The notes under the pieces were generated by a model that ran no database searches, was not told where the DNA came from, and worked only from the letters and a program-made list of their open reading frames with translations. This document shows positions 64,000 through 64,000 of a stretch of DNA of 64,000 nucleotides, piece after piece. The stretch is taken from assembly GCF_020447265.1 (NCBI RefSeq), contig NZ_JAJADR010000001.1, forward strand, positions 744,001 to 808,000. Reading direction: 5' to 3'. The translations under genes were made by a program, and so were the position numbers. This DNA comes from Hymenobacter lucidus. GTDB lineage: Bacteria; Bacteroidota; Bacteroidia; Cytophagales; Hymenobacteraceae. Each line of letters starts with the position of its first letter. Within the stretch, counting starts at the first letter, position 1.

Positions 64000-64000
64000 C

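Overview
The window looks like a chromosomal segment from a Bacteroidota bacterium of the Cytophagia, most likely Hymenobacter or a close relative. The reasons are the GC-rich coding sequence, three proteins with type IX secretion (T9SS) C-terminal sorting domains, several Bacteroidota-type promoter elements (-7 box TAnnTTTG), a fused CcoN-CcoO cbb3 oxidase, and a PHP-type phosphatase beside a tyrosine autokinase in a polysaccharide operon. No prophage, insertion sequence, CRISPR array, rRNA or tRNA was seen.

Layout. 0-10.7 kb: a cation efflux protein and three secreted T9SS cargo proteins (a gliding-motility-type protein, a 1737-residue repeat protein, a glucose/sorbosone dehydrogenase-like enzyme) arranged around strong bidirectional terminators. 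10.8-18.2 kb: acetyltransferase, HD hydrolase, S9 peptidase, an unknown membrane protein, an XRE/DUF2975 pair and a GH1-like glycosidase. 18.4-22.5 kb: housekeeping genes metK, hpf, a XerC/D-like recombinase, rpsU and an acyl-CoA dehydrogenase. 22.65-29.6 kb: an exopolysaccharide export and control operon (export lipoprotein, Wzz/BY-kinase, CpsB-type phosphatase) continuing into an epimerase and a TPR protein, with a full-consensus promoter in front. 29.8-35.2 kb: phosphosulfolactate synthase-like enzyme, sugar dehydrogenase lipoprotein, methyltransferase-like protein, DedA protein and aroE. 35.2-44.2 kb: TonB-type outer-membrane receptor, an ECF sigma factor overlapping a membrane-anchored partner, uvrB and small secreted proteins. 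44.2-49.2 kb: an accessory region with two decayed genes (a YetF/DUF421 remnant and an AraC remnant) around a three-gene operon of unknown function encoding an 820-residue helical protein.

49.3-64 kb is a respiratory island: hemF, a universal stress protein, a complete cbb3 oxidase set (ccoNO, ccoQ, an extra small membrane protein, ccoP, ccoG, a FixH/CcoH-like protein, a TauE/SafE protein, ccoI and a 49-residue ccoS), a TlpA thioredoxin, a truncated haemoglobin, a cupin, and at the right edge a receiver + cyclic-nucleotide-binding + Crp-type HTH regulator cut by the window end.

The strongest new observation is regulatory. A Crp/FNR-like operator, core TGACGAANNTCA, lies 56-81 bp upstream of four start codons in this island. 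In the ccoNO and ccoI divergent regions it is part of an almost identical tandem of two TGA-N6-TCA sites centred 22 bp apart. The Crp-type regulator at the edge is the obvious candidate to bind it. The most open-ended finding is the unknown operon at 44.8-48.3 kb. Several palindromic repeats in intergenic DNA (35.2, 54.1, 58.7 and 29.65 kb) are described separately.
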